NCBI GenBank assembly: GCA_037576215.1
Contig: JBANDB010000003.1
Span: 1,736,001 to 1,800,000, forward strand
Direction of reading: 5' to 3'
Length of the DNA stretch: 64,000 bases
Source of the DNA: Armillaria gallica
Taxonomy: Eukaryota > Basidiomycota > Agaricomycetes > Agaricales > Physalacriaceae
Both the position numbers and the translations under genes were made by a program. Positions within the stretch are counted from its first letter, which is position 1, and every line of letters starts with the position of its first letter. The notes under the pieces were generated by a model, which searched no databases, was not told the DNA's origin, and saw nothing but the letters and a program-made list of their open reading frames with translations. This document shows, piece by piece, positions 47,295 through 58,500 of the stretch.

Positions 47295-47562
47295 GTCGTA
47301 GCGCGGAAGCCTTGCGACCCTCCCCCTTCGTCGTAGCGCGGTAGCCTTGCGACGGTTGAAGAGGACAACACCAGATGGTGTGGCGAAGTTGCAGTGCATA
47401 AGCACGCTTCAAACGCCATTGTCGTAGCGCGATAGCCTTGCGACGTCCCCCCCTTTTTTCTTTTTTTCTTCTTTTTTTATTTATTTACAATTTCTCCTAC
47501 AATCCTCTCAGTGAGTCTATCACTGAGTTTCTCCTTCTGTCGTAGCGCGGTGGCCTTGCGAC
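47295..47562. repeat. Four dispersed 24-bp copies, GTCGTAGCGCGG..TTGCGAC
   Basis: Copies at 47295-47318, 47330-47353, 47421-47444 and 47539-47562 share GTCGTAGCGCG, two or three variable bases, and GCCTTGCGAC. The ends GTCG and CGAC are inverted. The spacers between them differ in length and sequence, so this is a dispersed motif rather than a tandem satellite. Confidence 0.7.
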
Positions 47563-48163
47563 GCAGGAGAGGGCGAGGGAATCGCGAAATTCCTGTAAAA
47601 TATTCATACGGAAGTCGATGAGGATGGGACGCACTGACAGCTCGGTCACGCCCTTCAACGTCGACCACCACGACGTCAACCACCACCAACTACAGTCTCC
47701 CCCGGGTTATCAATGCAGCTTTTTCTAATGAACCAATAGCTCATCAATATTGCCTCGCAGCGGATGGTAGACCTTTGGAATGCTGGAGACGCGTTTGGAG
47801 TGGAGCTCGAGGGTAACTGGTATTTGGGTACTGGTGAGCTTGATACGACCATCTCCAATGCAAAACCCATTGAATTCATCTTCTGTAGGGACAGATGGCA
47901 TCGAGCAGCATTCGATGCTAGCAGTGGGACTGCCGGATCGTCCAAACCCATCCAAAACGTCTGCGGCTCCGTCGACTGAGACAACGACCGCCGCCCTCAC
48001 TCTCAGAGCGGCGGGACGTACGAAGGGCTACCGCCGTTCATGATGGTCGTGAGCATCGGCAACCCTCAGCACTACCGTAGGGCATATTCCTCGGTTTGCT
48101 CAGAACGTCGGATTCGGCTCGCATGTCGATACTAAAGCCCAGGAACCCTTCTTGGTTGTCGGA

Positions 48164-48703
48164 ATGGCCGTTTTCAAGACTATGGAAGAATTGCGGTCGA
48201 ACGATTCACTTGGAACGTCTTTCCGTATTGTGCGTCGCGGCCAATCAAACGTCGACGGCGACGGCGACGCTTTGAGGATCTACACGCGCGCCGTTCTATG
48301 GGCCAGGACAGTCCGGATGTGGAGCCTTCCGTTCTCAACATTGCAAATGGGTGTGGCAGAATCATCGTCGTCATTCTATTCTCCTTCGAATAAGCCTTCA
48401 GATGTATCCTACCATGTGTCAACCTTGTCGAAGTTCTGGATTAGCTTCCTGCGGAGATATGGTGAGTGAATCGCCTGTCTTCTCTGAGCAGTGACTGTAC
48501 TTGTCATTTCAGAGCTTGGCACGATGCGGCATCTCAAGAAGACATATATGCGTAGTCTTCACAAGTTGGGTGCTGTACATGGTTGGCGCACAGTTGGACA
48601 TTAGAGAATATATTGTCTGGCTGGATAGAATATCGCCGACTAGCATCGTCTTAGGCGATAGGTTGAAGATCCAGAAACTACTGGACAAAGTTGCAAGCTA
48701 AGA
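48164..48703 (+). pseudogene. Hypothetical protein, copy 2
   Basis: Counterpart of 25782-26321. One base is lost near 48310 and one is gained near 48345, which restores the frame. After the intron, loss of CA near 48540 shifts the second exon, so the copy 1 C-terminus is lost. The function is unknown. Confidence 0.35.
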
Positions 48704-48779
48704 CCTGGAAGAAGGGGACGATTAGCTGGTATGTCAGGACTTCGTTGCCCAAAGAATATACTAGTAACTCATACCTTCT

Positions 48780-49390
48780 AAATGGATTGGAAGACGATGA
48801 ACAGGCGTGCGGCACTCTGACATGTCAAGAACGATGTAGGTACATGATATACCTCTGATGCCTCTGTACTGAGCAATTCCGTGGCAGTACTCCAAGCATC
48901 GGCACCCGGCCGCCCACACTCAGCCTGCATCCAGACATTCAGAACGGCCAGTCGCTTTAGCTTGCACTTACCTGCGTCTTACTCGGACCATAGTCTGGGA
49001 GATGTTCCGCATGCTGCAAGCTCCCACACCACACATCCCCCAGCGAGGCCGAACACCCTTTTGAACGATCTAGCGTTTTTGCTGCTGTGGCTTGCCATTA
49101 GTCGGTGCAAGGATCCAAGGAAGGCGCCTGTTCGTCCATTTTTTCCGCACCCTGTACAATGAAGTCGATGTGAAGCCTTGCTAAGCAGCTTGCCCGTTGG
49201 TGGAGATCATCTTCAGTATCCGCGCAAATCCTAAAGGTCCTAAGAATTTCCTCTTATTCCGCGTCATCCCCGTAAATCTACTCCACTGTGTTTAGGTCAT
49301 CACGGTCGTCGCTGACACCACTCTGAGTTGGATGCAGTCCAATCATGTCGGGTCCTCCTTCCTTATTGTCCTCCGACTGCTAGAGAGCTG
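48780..49390 (-). pseudogene. Hypothetical minus-strand gene, copy 2
   Basis: Counterpart of 26400-27010 with small differences: an extra AC near 49148 shifts the frame of copy 1, and the acidic region has a TAG (CTACTCCACTG on the plus strand, where copy 1 has CCACTCCACTG). If copy 1 is a gene, this copy is broken. Confidence 0.3.
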
Positions 49391-49630
49391 CGAAAAGGAG
49401 GACGTGGCGCGACACTAAGCTTGAGGCCGGCGCATCATTGAGGCGAGGGTGAGGGCGAGGGCGAAAGCGTCACGACGTCCGTCAGCAAGGATCTGCCGAC
49501 AATATCCTCTCTGCCAGGCTCTCCTGCCAACAAAGGCAGCTTCCAGTCGTGTCACGGTTCACATCACGAGAGGATAACGAGAGGATACAAAGACGCACAG
49601 GCTACTTTTCCAGGCTTCCCTCCGCCCACG

Positions 49631-51328
49631 ATGTCCCTTCCAAGTACAAATATGTCCTTCGGTCGGTTCCAAGCTACTCCGATGATCCCAGCTCACAAAC
49701 TGTTTATAGTACGCCTTGGATCATCTGGGATGAAGGTGTCAAAGATTATCCTTGGCTGCACAGTATATGGGAGTTCCGACTGGTATAGTTGGGTGCAAGA
49801 TGAAGAAGAGAGCATCAAGCAGATCAAGGCTGCGTACGTCATTGTCTACGTCTTTTTCTAATACTCATCTTGCTCTTCACTAGTTACGATCTCGGAATCA
49901 ACACCTTTGATACCGCAAATGTAACGATTTTGCTTGCCCTTTTCCCTAACCGACCTTCGCATATGTTAGATCTACTCTAACGGACAATCCGAAGTTGTAC
50001 TAGGGAAAGCCATCAAGCAGCACGATTTGTTACGGGATAAGATTGTTGTAATGACGAAGGTTGGTAGGTTTTACTTCGTTTGCACACGAGGATAACGTCT
50101 GTGCAGGTTTTCCACCCAGTAACACGATCCATGAACGAACGGATCCCAGGTCGAGCATCAGCGTTCGCCGATTACAACGGATATGTAAACCAGTATGGAC
50201 TCAGTCGAAAGGTCCGGGCCTACTGTTACTCCAATTTATATATTCATCGAAGACTTCAGCACATTTTCGATTCGGTCAAGAGGAGCCTCGACCGTCTGCA
50301 ACTGGATTATGTCGACGTTCTTCACTGTCATGAGTTCGACTCCGAGACCCCGATCCATGAGACGGTGAGGAAATTTCGCTCTCTATTACTCTCAGACTGA
50401 ACTCAAATTGTGTAGATGCAAGCTCTTCATGATGTAGTGACAGCTGGTTATGTTCGATATATCGGAATGTCGACTTGTCGCGCTTGGCAATGTACACCGA
50501 TTCTCTCTCTCACGATGTTATGTCCTGACATCATCTCTTCGCACACACAGTCCTCATCATGCAAAGTACTCTCTTCGAAGCAGCCATCTCAAGATTACTG
50601 ACAATCTGCATTTGGAGATTACGCGCTCAACCATCACTTGACTCCATTCGTCGCGGTGGAAAATGACTACAATCTTCTCTATCGCGAGGACGAACATGAG
50701 TTGTTCCCTGCCTTGAAGGTTTGTTTAGCGTGCAGAATATAGTTCTAGCGATATCTGACATTCACCGCAGCATTTCGGTGTCTCTTCTGTACCTTGGTCC
50801 CCACTTGCTAGTGGTGCTGTCACCCTACCTCTGCATCAGCAGCCTATTACGCTTGTCGGTGTCAGGTATGTGCAACTTATGCACGCCCCATCGTTTACTC
50901 ACTCGCATGACAGAACTGACGAAAGACGTGCAATGTGGCGCAATATGATTATCTCGAGGTAATTTATACCTCTATTTGGGTATCGGCGTCTTGACACCTC
51001 TTCTCACACATAGGGTGGAAGAGATTGCCAGCCGGAGAAATATCACCATGACGCAAGTCGCCGTTGCATGGTCCCTTAGTCGAGAAGGTATAGTCAACTG
51101 AAGGTGTTGTATCCCATAATCTACTGATGTCTGTGACTCAGGTGTCTGTGCCCTGGTCATCAACGTATCATCCATTGCCAACCTTTTGGACGCTGTTGGT
51201 ACGTTCGTGTTATTCGCTTCTATTCTCCGGTAATGGTGTGTTTGATAGGCGGTTTGAATGTGGCGCTTACTCCCGACGAAATACAGTATCTAGAAGAACC
51301 GTATATTCCTCAGAAGCTTCATTGTTGA
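49631..51328 (+). CDS. Aldo/keto reductase, copy 2, 13 exons
   Basis: Near-identical to the reductase at 27244-28946, with the same splice sites and the same catalytic residues (Asp in FDTAN, Tyr in IYSNG, Lys in MTK, His in HCHEFD). Differences seen are mostly single substitutions, for example DWYSW for DWYGW, CALVINV for CALIINV and several silent or intron changes. No stop or frameshift was found in the exons. Both copies are thus potentially functional 360-residue NADPH-dependent reductases. The 5' flank is also conserved, so both may share regulation. Confidence 0.8.
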
Positions 51329-51442
51329 ATATACTTTCTCGTATGTCACGAGGGATGGTGACGACTCGAAATCCTCCATATTCATCTACTGAATTCTGGA
51401 TTCGGTTGTCATTGAGAAGCATCGCAGAGCGGGACCTTCCTC

Positions 51443-52248
51443 ATGCCCGCTGTAATTACTCCAAAGAACACGATACAAGTACCACCAACACCGACACCAT
51501 GTGCCCAGCACTGGGCCTCAGTATACAACAGCTTTCCCATCAAAGCTACCGCGGTCGCCTTCAACACACAAATCAACCAATAATACAGCGCAAACAATCA
51601 TTTCTATTGAACTGACAGACGTAGTGCCCACCAAAGTACTTACCCAAACCATCGGGGAAGCATGGGCACTTCCTCTCGCACCTTTTCAACGACTCCGAAT
51701 GCCGACATCACCCCAGCTCGTCAGCAAATCGTTCGCATGGGAACTCGTTCGTGTATTCTGCGCCGACATACACGTCTTTACGCCCTCCCACCTCAACCAT
51801 GACATCGGCCGTCTCCTATAACTAACGCCGTAGCCTTCCGGTCGACTGGCTCGTCGTTCATGCCGTTAGATTTCTCTCGGTCCATTTCCTTCGTCCCCGA
51901 AGTCGACCCCTATAGCTTCAATTCCGTAACGCACCCGGTGTTCAAAGATATCCATGATCTCATGCCGGTGCCTCGACAGTTCTTCCCTAGTGCCAGATGG
52001 ATATCGATGAATTACCACGACTGGTGGTATATTGACTCTAAACTCGCGAGGCTCTAGCTACAGGAGCAAGTAACCGAGCCGGAATTCGTGTGCACGCACA
52101 GCATGTGGTACACACAAGAGCGTCAAGGGAAGATGGACGTTATTCCAGAGTTCGGCTTCGGAGGAGTGAAGAAATTGACGATCCGGGGAGGGAAGTACTT
52201 GTTCAACAGTCAAATCATACATGCGTGCTACAATGCACTTCTCTGCTG
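51443..52248 (+). pseudogene. Unrecognised gene after reductase, copy 2
   Basis: Counterpart of 29061-29846 and longer in the middle: the SKSFAWELVRVFCADIHVF part is present here but partly deleted in copy 1. The frame starting MPAVITPKNTIQV ends at a TAA, where copy 1 has CAA. A second open part (51501-51821) ends at TAA near 51821, where copy 1 reads on. The distal part holds FVPEVDPYSFNSV, RQFFPSARWIS and, after the shared TAG, KMDVIPEFGFGGVKKLTIRG to the stop at 52248. No family is recognised. Confidence 0.4.
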
Positions 52249-52395
52249 ACGAACCAATGGATATCATTTGTTTCATGAATTGCTTGGACTGAACTGCTAA
52301 CTCAGCACGACTCGGCGGTCTTCCTAGATTCATGTTAAGTGCATGACACACGACGATACAGTTTATTGATGAACTACGAGCCGCTTGAAGTCACA

Positions 52396-53203
52396 CACGG
52401 CGAATGACAATGACAATTGAACTCGACTGATCTGCATCGACTAAAACGTTTCTGATGATGTGACAGAAACAGAGAAGAAAAAGAGACTTGATATCGTCAT
52501 GTCCGACTCGAAATCTTCCGCGTGAGAACTAATTCGTTGTCATGATTAGTTGCCGGTCGTGTCAGCGCTGTAGGGGACCTTTCCTTCAAGAATACGTCTT
52601 TGGATCATTTCTTGACGGCAGTAGTGTTCGTTCAGTTGCTCGACCGTTGAGGGGAGATGGTTGTAGGATGTGGAAACGACCAAATATAATAGGATGTATC
52701 TGTACAGTCCCACCAATACAGCTGTATCCGCCTGAAGGACGAAGTATAAGGACACAATCATGCCGAAATACAAATTTTGCCTACCTGGCCACGACCGCAA
52801 CTGCGTCTTATAGCTATAACCACACGTCTTCTTTATTCCAAGAACCGGCAAAGTTGAGTCCTGATCTGCCCTCGGATAGGGAACACATGGCGAAACCCAG
52901 AAACGGGAGATTCCAGTTACAGGGAAGGATGTTGGCAGGCGAGGATTAAAAACTAGCGTCACCAGTATCGACATTGGCATATTCGAAGGGTTTGAGATTC
53001 ATGGGTCACTCATTTGTAGCTTGGCGTCGCAGAAGATGCGCCTTATAAATATATGAAGCTTCAAATATAAGGCGCGGACGCCCATCATGATGTGGGTGGT
53101 GGTGGGCGTAAGGAAGAACAGGTAGACGATGGACTAAGCATTGTCAGGCCTCCGCACGTATCCGTCCTAATGGGCAAGTCGAATCATGGGCACTGTTCAG
53201 CAC
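52396..53203. other. Copy 2-only spacer before Pop8-like gene
   Basis: It resembles 32700-33388 and 56640-57362, the spacers before the other Pop8-like genes. No separate gene was recognised. Confidence 0.4.
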
Positions 53204-53568
53204 TCAGATATCTTCTTCGTCCAGCGCTGCCGATGTGCTACAGAGCGCAGGCAGGAACGACGATTCCTTTTGCATTGATATTCTGGGCGTCAGGGCTGAG
53301 GTGACAGCGGCAATAATCATCGTTGAATCCCTTTTACACGAACATCAGCACCAGGACAATGTTCGAAAAAATTCTACTCACCCTTTCGTTGTTCGTAAGA
53401 CCATCTCATTCCCGTCCTCAACCACCGATAGGATATCCAGGTATATCGACCCGCCAGCGATGCCAAAAGCTTGCACCAGAGCACTCTGTATGGCCTGACG
53501 CAAGGAGAGTGCATCGGCTATCTTCGGAGATACTGAGAATTGCATATAATATGGTAATCGATATTCAT
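53204..53568 (-). pseudogene. Pop8-like gene, copy 2, frameshifted near start
   Basis: The second exon (DSTMIIAAVTSAL to the stop at 53204) and most of the first (LRQAIQSALVQAFGIAGGS) are preserved with the same intron. Near 53550 two extra bases (ACCATATTATATGC versus ACCATTATATGC) disrupt the frame directly after the start codon at 53568. It is either a pseudogene or starts elsewhere. It has no counterpart in copy 1, where this stretch is deleted. Confidence 0.55.
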
Positions 53569-54530
53569 CGGATGTACGTCGTTCAAGAATTGTTCTTTAC
53601 ATAAGCCCTGGTTGCTCACTGCCAAACACAAACCACATCTTCCACCAAGTAGCCAGCACTGCAGAGACTGGCCATGGTGCATTTTTAATAGCTTAAAACG
53701 GAACCTTAAATGGTTTCAATTTCAGCTTCAGTTTTTACGCCCTTGCTTTCCGCTGTAAAATGAAAAGGTACCTTAAGTCCATTGTTCTATAGCCTGGGCA
53801 CAAGTTGTTCATACCATTTTACTGATGGCCTTTTCAGGACCGAGAAAGGCATCGCTAAATCAGGACCATTTAAGCTTTCGTTTTTTACCAAGTAAAATGC
53901 ACTGGCCTCTGCTGTGGAAACTTTCTAGGTGGCACGGCTATCCTTGCGGCGGTATATTCCTCGAGGTCAGTCGCTAGCTAGTGCGTATTTTGTTAATGAA
54001 CTCGAACTAAACTTAATTACTGTCTTTTGAGATAGGGGTTCGCATTGAGACCATCACTGTGCCTGTCCTTGCCGCATCAGATATCACCAACCGTAAGCAT
54101 TGCGGTATGATGTATGCATTTGTCGCGATGAGATTATATTGGCAGAGAATCCCAGCACGGTGTTTCCTGTCCTTACAACTCGATGTGTAGTATGTATTCC
54201 GCTTATCTGGTAGGTTTCATACAGGCGTTCCTGTGTGCTAACAATACGAGTCGTTAGCACTAACACTAGGATGCCCTAAAAAATATAGTTCTCGGTATAC
54301 TCGAACACTCGGCGCTGATAAAGATAATCGATATCAAGAGTCTAAGAATAACTCGTGTTTGCGCCTTTACCCGGAGCGCTGAGGTGGATCTTCCTCGGTG
54401 TGCGGATCGCCTTTTTAATGATTCGACGGTCTCTTGCTGTGCCACGGAATGATATACAATGAGGGGTGTGTTATGTGTCAGTTTCCTGGATCATCTACGT
54501 TCACGCTGCGCGCGTACTTCAAGTTCTTTC
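53569..54530. other. Upstream module of membrane gene M3
   Basis: It contains the repeated spacer with GTAAAATGCACTGGCCTCTG and TATTCCTCGAGGTCAGTC, seen also before M1, M4 and at 35057. It includes the promoter-proximal region of M3, which is nearly identical to that of M1 (30600-30685). Confidence 0.5.
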
Positions 54531-55888
54531 ATGGCCGCTGCCGTTCCACCAGACGTTACCATCGATAAAACTATCATATTTCAAGAACTCGATGGTGCAT
54601 TAAATGCAATGATGCTCTACTCTCTAATATGCGGTGTGTATATTCATTCATCCACTGGCAGATACAAGTGTCTCATCATTTCTGCACCTAGGCTTATACA
54701 CCGGAATTCTTGCCGTCACGTTATGGAATATCTGTAGGGGGAATACTTCTGTCTACTGCCTTATACAAGCTGAAGTCAAATGGTACAGCTACTGTGAAGT
54801 CTCAACACATCGGGCGAGCCATGGTCATCATTATACTCCTCCTAAATATCACTACAATCATTGGCTTGGCCTTTGCCTGGTCAAAAATCGACCGCATATT
54901 TGTTGACCATGGACAGAATCTATGGTCGAAATTTGTGATTTATTCCAGTTCCGACACTGTGTTATCGATTGGTACGGGTACTGTGAGTGCCATCTGTAGC
55001 ATCCTTGCAGACTCCACAATGGTATGTCCAACTCAACTCGGATACTTTACTACAGCTTAGAAACTGTAGATCTGGCGTTGTTGGCTAGTCTGGGGACGGC
55101 GGTGGCTGGCTGTCTTGCTTCCTGTCGTTTTTCTCATTTCCGCAACTGGTACGATCACCCCGATCTTTTACATTGTTGGTTTATCCTCAAGCCTTTGTGC
55201 AGTTTTCAAAATCATTGTTACAACCAACCCGTTCGGGCCCAGTTTTGGATATGTAATTTATCCATCCTTCTTGCTTGCTTCAACGTTGTGGTGCACCTCA
55301 CTCATCATCTACCGTGTTGTCACCGTTGCGCGAGCAGGAGGTGGACTCAAGGATTACCGTCATGTCATCGAGGTCTTTGTAGAGTCCTCAGCTCTTTGGT
55401 CGATATCCTTGATCTTGTACATAGCCTTCCTTGCTCGCAATGACATTTCAGCGATCTACTTTGACATTCTAGGAGCATTTGCAAGGGTAAACTCACATTC
55501 TTTCCCTGTCTCTTCGCATCTAACAGACATCATACAGGGAGTTGCTCCAACAATCCTTGTTGGGCGCGTCGCAGCAGGTCACGCTCGCCCAGACGACTCT
55601 TGGCAGGGTAGTGTCATATCAGGCTCACTTCGCTTCGGGGCCCATTCTGGAAGTCGGGGTGCCCAATCGAATTCCATGACGAGCCACGACATTGAGGCTC
55701 CTGAGCTGGAGATAGACAAGGAGTACGGCCATTCCACTCTGGCGGAAGGTGGTGCCTGCGAGGATGGCTCCGAGGTTCAGCGGTGCCTGGGAGATGCCAG
55801 CGTCGACGCCTCAGGTAGTCACTATATCCGTCAAGATGGCTCTGACATTCAGCCGGAGAGGGATGGTGAATACGGCTATCACACGTAG
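54531..55888 (+). CDS. Multi-pass membrane protein, copy M3
   Basis: Close paralogue of M1 (30686-32037), with ATG MAAAVPPDVTIDKTI and the same six exons as far as can be followed: CGLYTGILAVTLW across the first intron, HIGRAMVIIILLL, WLVWGRRWLAVLLPVVFLI, YPSFLLASTLWC and the RVAAGHARPDDSW tail. No frame break was seen. The C-terminus is a few residues longer than in M1 (EYGYHT). The part from the penultimate intron to the tail is almost identical to M1 in DNA. It is predicted to sit in a membrane with about seven spans; the function is unknown. Confidence 0.65.
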
Positions 55889-57362
55889 TATGAACAGGCG
55901 TGGTTTCTTCTTGATTGTGTTCCGTACCTAACTTTGTCCGTTCGTTGTTCCGTTGATCTTAAAGTATACCTATAGTGCTCTCCCTTGTGCGATCGGTCTT
56001 CTTTACCTTTACTTCTAAAGTGCCGAATTCACCTGAAGGTCAAGGACTCGGTGTCATGGTTAGCGTAAAATACCTACATTGTCTACACGCAATCTTGTAA
56101 TAGCCACGCCTCCATCAGCGAATATTATGTGTATTCATTATATAGCGTTTCAAATACAGCGATCTAACATAAATCCCCCCGTCAGATTTCTGTCGGTCCA
56201 TTTCCTTATGGTCCCAATTCCGTAACGCGCCCGGTGTTCATAGATATCCACGATCTCATTCCGGTGCTTCGACAATTCTTCCCCAGTACCAGATGGATAT
56301 TGGCTCTAAACTCGCGAGGCTCTAGCTACCGGAGCAAGTAATCGAGCCAGAATTCGGGTGCACACACAGCAGGCGGTACACGCAAGAGCGTCTACAGAAG
56401 AACGGAAAGGTGGACGGTATTCCATAGTTCGACTTCCCAGGAGTGAAGTAGTTAACGATCCGGGGAGGGAAGTACTTGTTCAACAGTCAAATCATACATG
56501 CGTGCTACAATGCATGTCTCTGCTGACGAACCAACAAACGACATTTGTTTCATGAATTGCTTGGACTGAAATGCTAACTCAGCACGACTCGGTGGTTTTC
56601 CTAGATTCATGTTAAGTACATGACACACGACGATACGGTACATCGATGAACGAAGAGCCGCTTGAAGTCGCACATGGCGAATGTCAATTGGACTCGACTG
56701 ATCTGCATCGACGAAAACGTTTCTGATTGGATGAAAGGTCCAAAAACGTAACATGGTGCAAAATAATCGCAGAAAGGTTGTATAGCAGATTATGCGACAG
56801 AAATGGAGAAGAAAAAGATACTTGATATTGTCATGTTCGACTCGAAATCTTCCGCGTGAGAACTCTTTTCGTTGTTACGATCAGTTGCTAGTCGCGTCAG
56901 CGCTGTGGAGGATCTCTCCTTCAAGAGTACCTCTTTGGATCACTTCTTGACGGCAGCAGTGTTCGTTCAGTTGCTCGACCGTTGAGGCGAGATAGTTGTT
57001 GAATGTGGAAACGACCAAATATTTAGGATGCATCTATACAGTCGCACCAATACAACTATGTATCTGTGAATCCGCCTGAAGGACAAGGTATAAGGACACG
57101 ATCACGCGCCAAAGTACAAATTTTGCTTACCTGGCCACGACCGCTCAACTGCGTTTTATAGCTATAACCACACGTCTTCTTCATTCCAAGAACCAGCGTG
57201 CCCTATGGATATACGAAGCTTCAAATATATGGCGCGGATAGCCATCATGATGTGGGTGGTGGTGGGCGTAAAGAAGAACAGGCAAACGATGGACTAAGCG
57301 TTGTCGGGCCCCCGCACGTACCCGTCCTAATGGGCAAGTCGAATCATGGCACTGCTCAGCAC
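55889..57362. other. Spacer between M3 and Pop8-like gene 3
   Basis: It contains a fragment of the unrecognised post-reductase gene (about 56215-56525), again with the GCTCTAG stop. It matches 32038-33388. Nothing else was recognised. Confidence 0.4.
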
Positions 57363-57721
57363 TCAGATATCTTCGTCTAGCGCTGCTGGTGTGCTACAGA
57401 GCGCAGGCAGGAAGGACGATTCTTTTTGCAGTGATATTCTGGGCGTCAGGGCTGAGGTGACAGCAGCAACAATCATCGTTGAATCCCTTTGAAACCAACA
57501 TCAGCACCAGGGAAATGTTCGAGAAATTCTACTCACCCTTTTGTCGTTCGTAAGACCATCTCATTCCCGTCCTCGACCACCGATAGGATATCTAGGTATA
57601 TCGACCCGCCAGCGATGCCAAAAGTTTGCACCAGAGCGCTCTGTATGGCCTGGCGCAAGGAGAGCGCATCGGCTGTCTTCGGAGATACTGAGAATCGCAT
57701 ATAATGGTAATCGGTATTCAT
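57363..57721 (-). CDS. Rpp14/Pop5/Pop8-family RNase P/MRP subunit-like, copy 3
   Basis: Exons 57537-57721 and 57363-57486 (intron 50 nt, GTGAGT to AAAG) give 309 nt, 102 residues. The frame runs from MNTDYHYMRFSVSPKTAD through LRQAIQSALVQTFGIAGGS-IYLDILSVVEDGNE and, across the splice, TTKGDSTMIVAAVTSAL, ending LDEDI. All core positions agree with copy 1 (33389-33750). As a proposed RNase P/MRP subunit it would act in the nucleus on tRNA and rRNA precursors. Three copies of a normally single-copy housekeeping subunit is odd, and an unduplicated parental gene may lie elsewhere. Confidence 0.6.
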
Positions 57722-58500
57722 CAGGCTCTGATGTACGTCGTGGTAGGAGATCAAGAATCGTCCTTTACATAAGCCCTCGTCGCTTTGCTTCGTTCGCTCA
57801 TCAAACACAAAACAAATATCCTACATCCTATAGAATATTACGATTGAAAAGACCTATCTTCCACCAAGCAACCAGGAAACTTTCTGAGTGGAGGCTAGAC
57901 TGGGCGGCGATATATTCCTCGAGGTCAGTCACTAACTAGTGCGTTTTCCTGACGAACTCAAGCTCAACTTGATCTAGTACCATTTGAGATAGAAGTTCGC
58001 AAGAGGATTCCTACGGCATAGAGATCATCACTATGCGGCTCTATGCCTGACCTTGCTGCATCAGATTTCACCGCGAGACCCACGACTAAACAGTATGATG
58101 GGTGCGTTGTCGCGACGACATTCTATCAGAGAGTTCCAGCCCGCCGAAGTATGATCTGGTGAACTTCATAGAGATGTTCCTGTGTTTGCTAACAATACTA
58201 ACACTAGGATGCCTAAAGAAATTAGATTTGCTCACTGGCAGTATACTCGAACACCTATTCTGGCAATGAAATCACTCGGCGCTGATGGAGATGGACCTTG
58301 ATTATTGATATCAAAGAGTCCAAGAATAACTCGTCCTTGTGCCCTTTCCCAGAGCGCCGAAGGTAGTGTGCTGATCATCTTTTTAAAGATTCGACGGTTT
58401 CTTTCTGTGCTGAGTACTGGACGTTATATAATGAGGCGTGCGCTATGTGTTGATTTCCCAGATCATCTACATTTGCGCTGGGCGCATATTTCGCTCCTTC
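57722..58500. other. Upstream module of membrane gene M4
   Basis: From 57880 the repeated upstream spacer begins again (TATTCCTCGAGGTCAGTC). It is more diverged than the M1/M3 versions. Confidence 0.45.

Larger units (their letters stand above)
46145..47585 (-). mobile_element. Retroposon-like insertion, 3' end with TTCC tail
   Basis: Copy 1 is continuous from CGTGGGA to GAAATTACTG near 25200, while copy 2 has this extra segment, interrupted by a hAT-like element. Read on the minus strand it ends CGTCGGGTAATAAAACTTTC followed by repeated TTCC, which resembles the 3' tail of a LINE-like or SINE-like element, with loss of the 5' end. A minus-strand frame near 46923-47129 was not recognised. 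It contains four copies of a 24-bp motif. Confidence 0.45.
36985..57830. repeat. Segmental duplication, copy 2, with insertions
   Basis: Second copy of the 19.8-34.0 kb block in the same orientation. Insertions relative to copy 1 are 40112-42981, 45118-46005 (hosting 45193-45693) and 46145-47585 (hosting 46363-46930). Copy 2 also keeps 52396-53865, which is missing from copy 1. The AAA-ATPase part has diverged visibly from copy 1, while the part from 47586 to 52395 is much closer. Confidence 0.8.
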
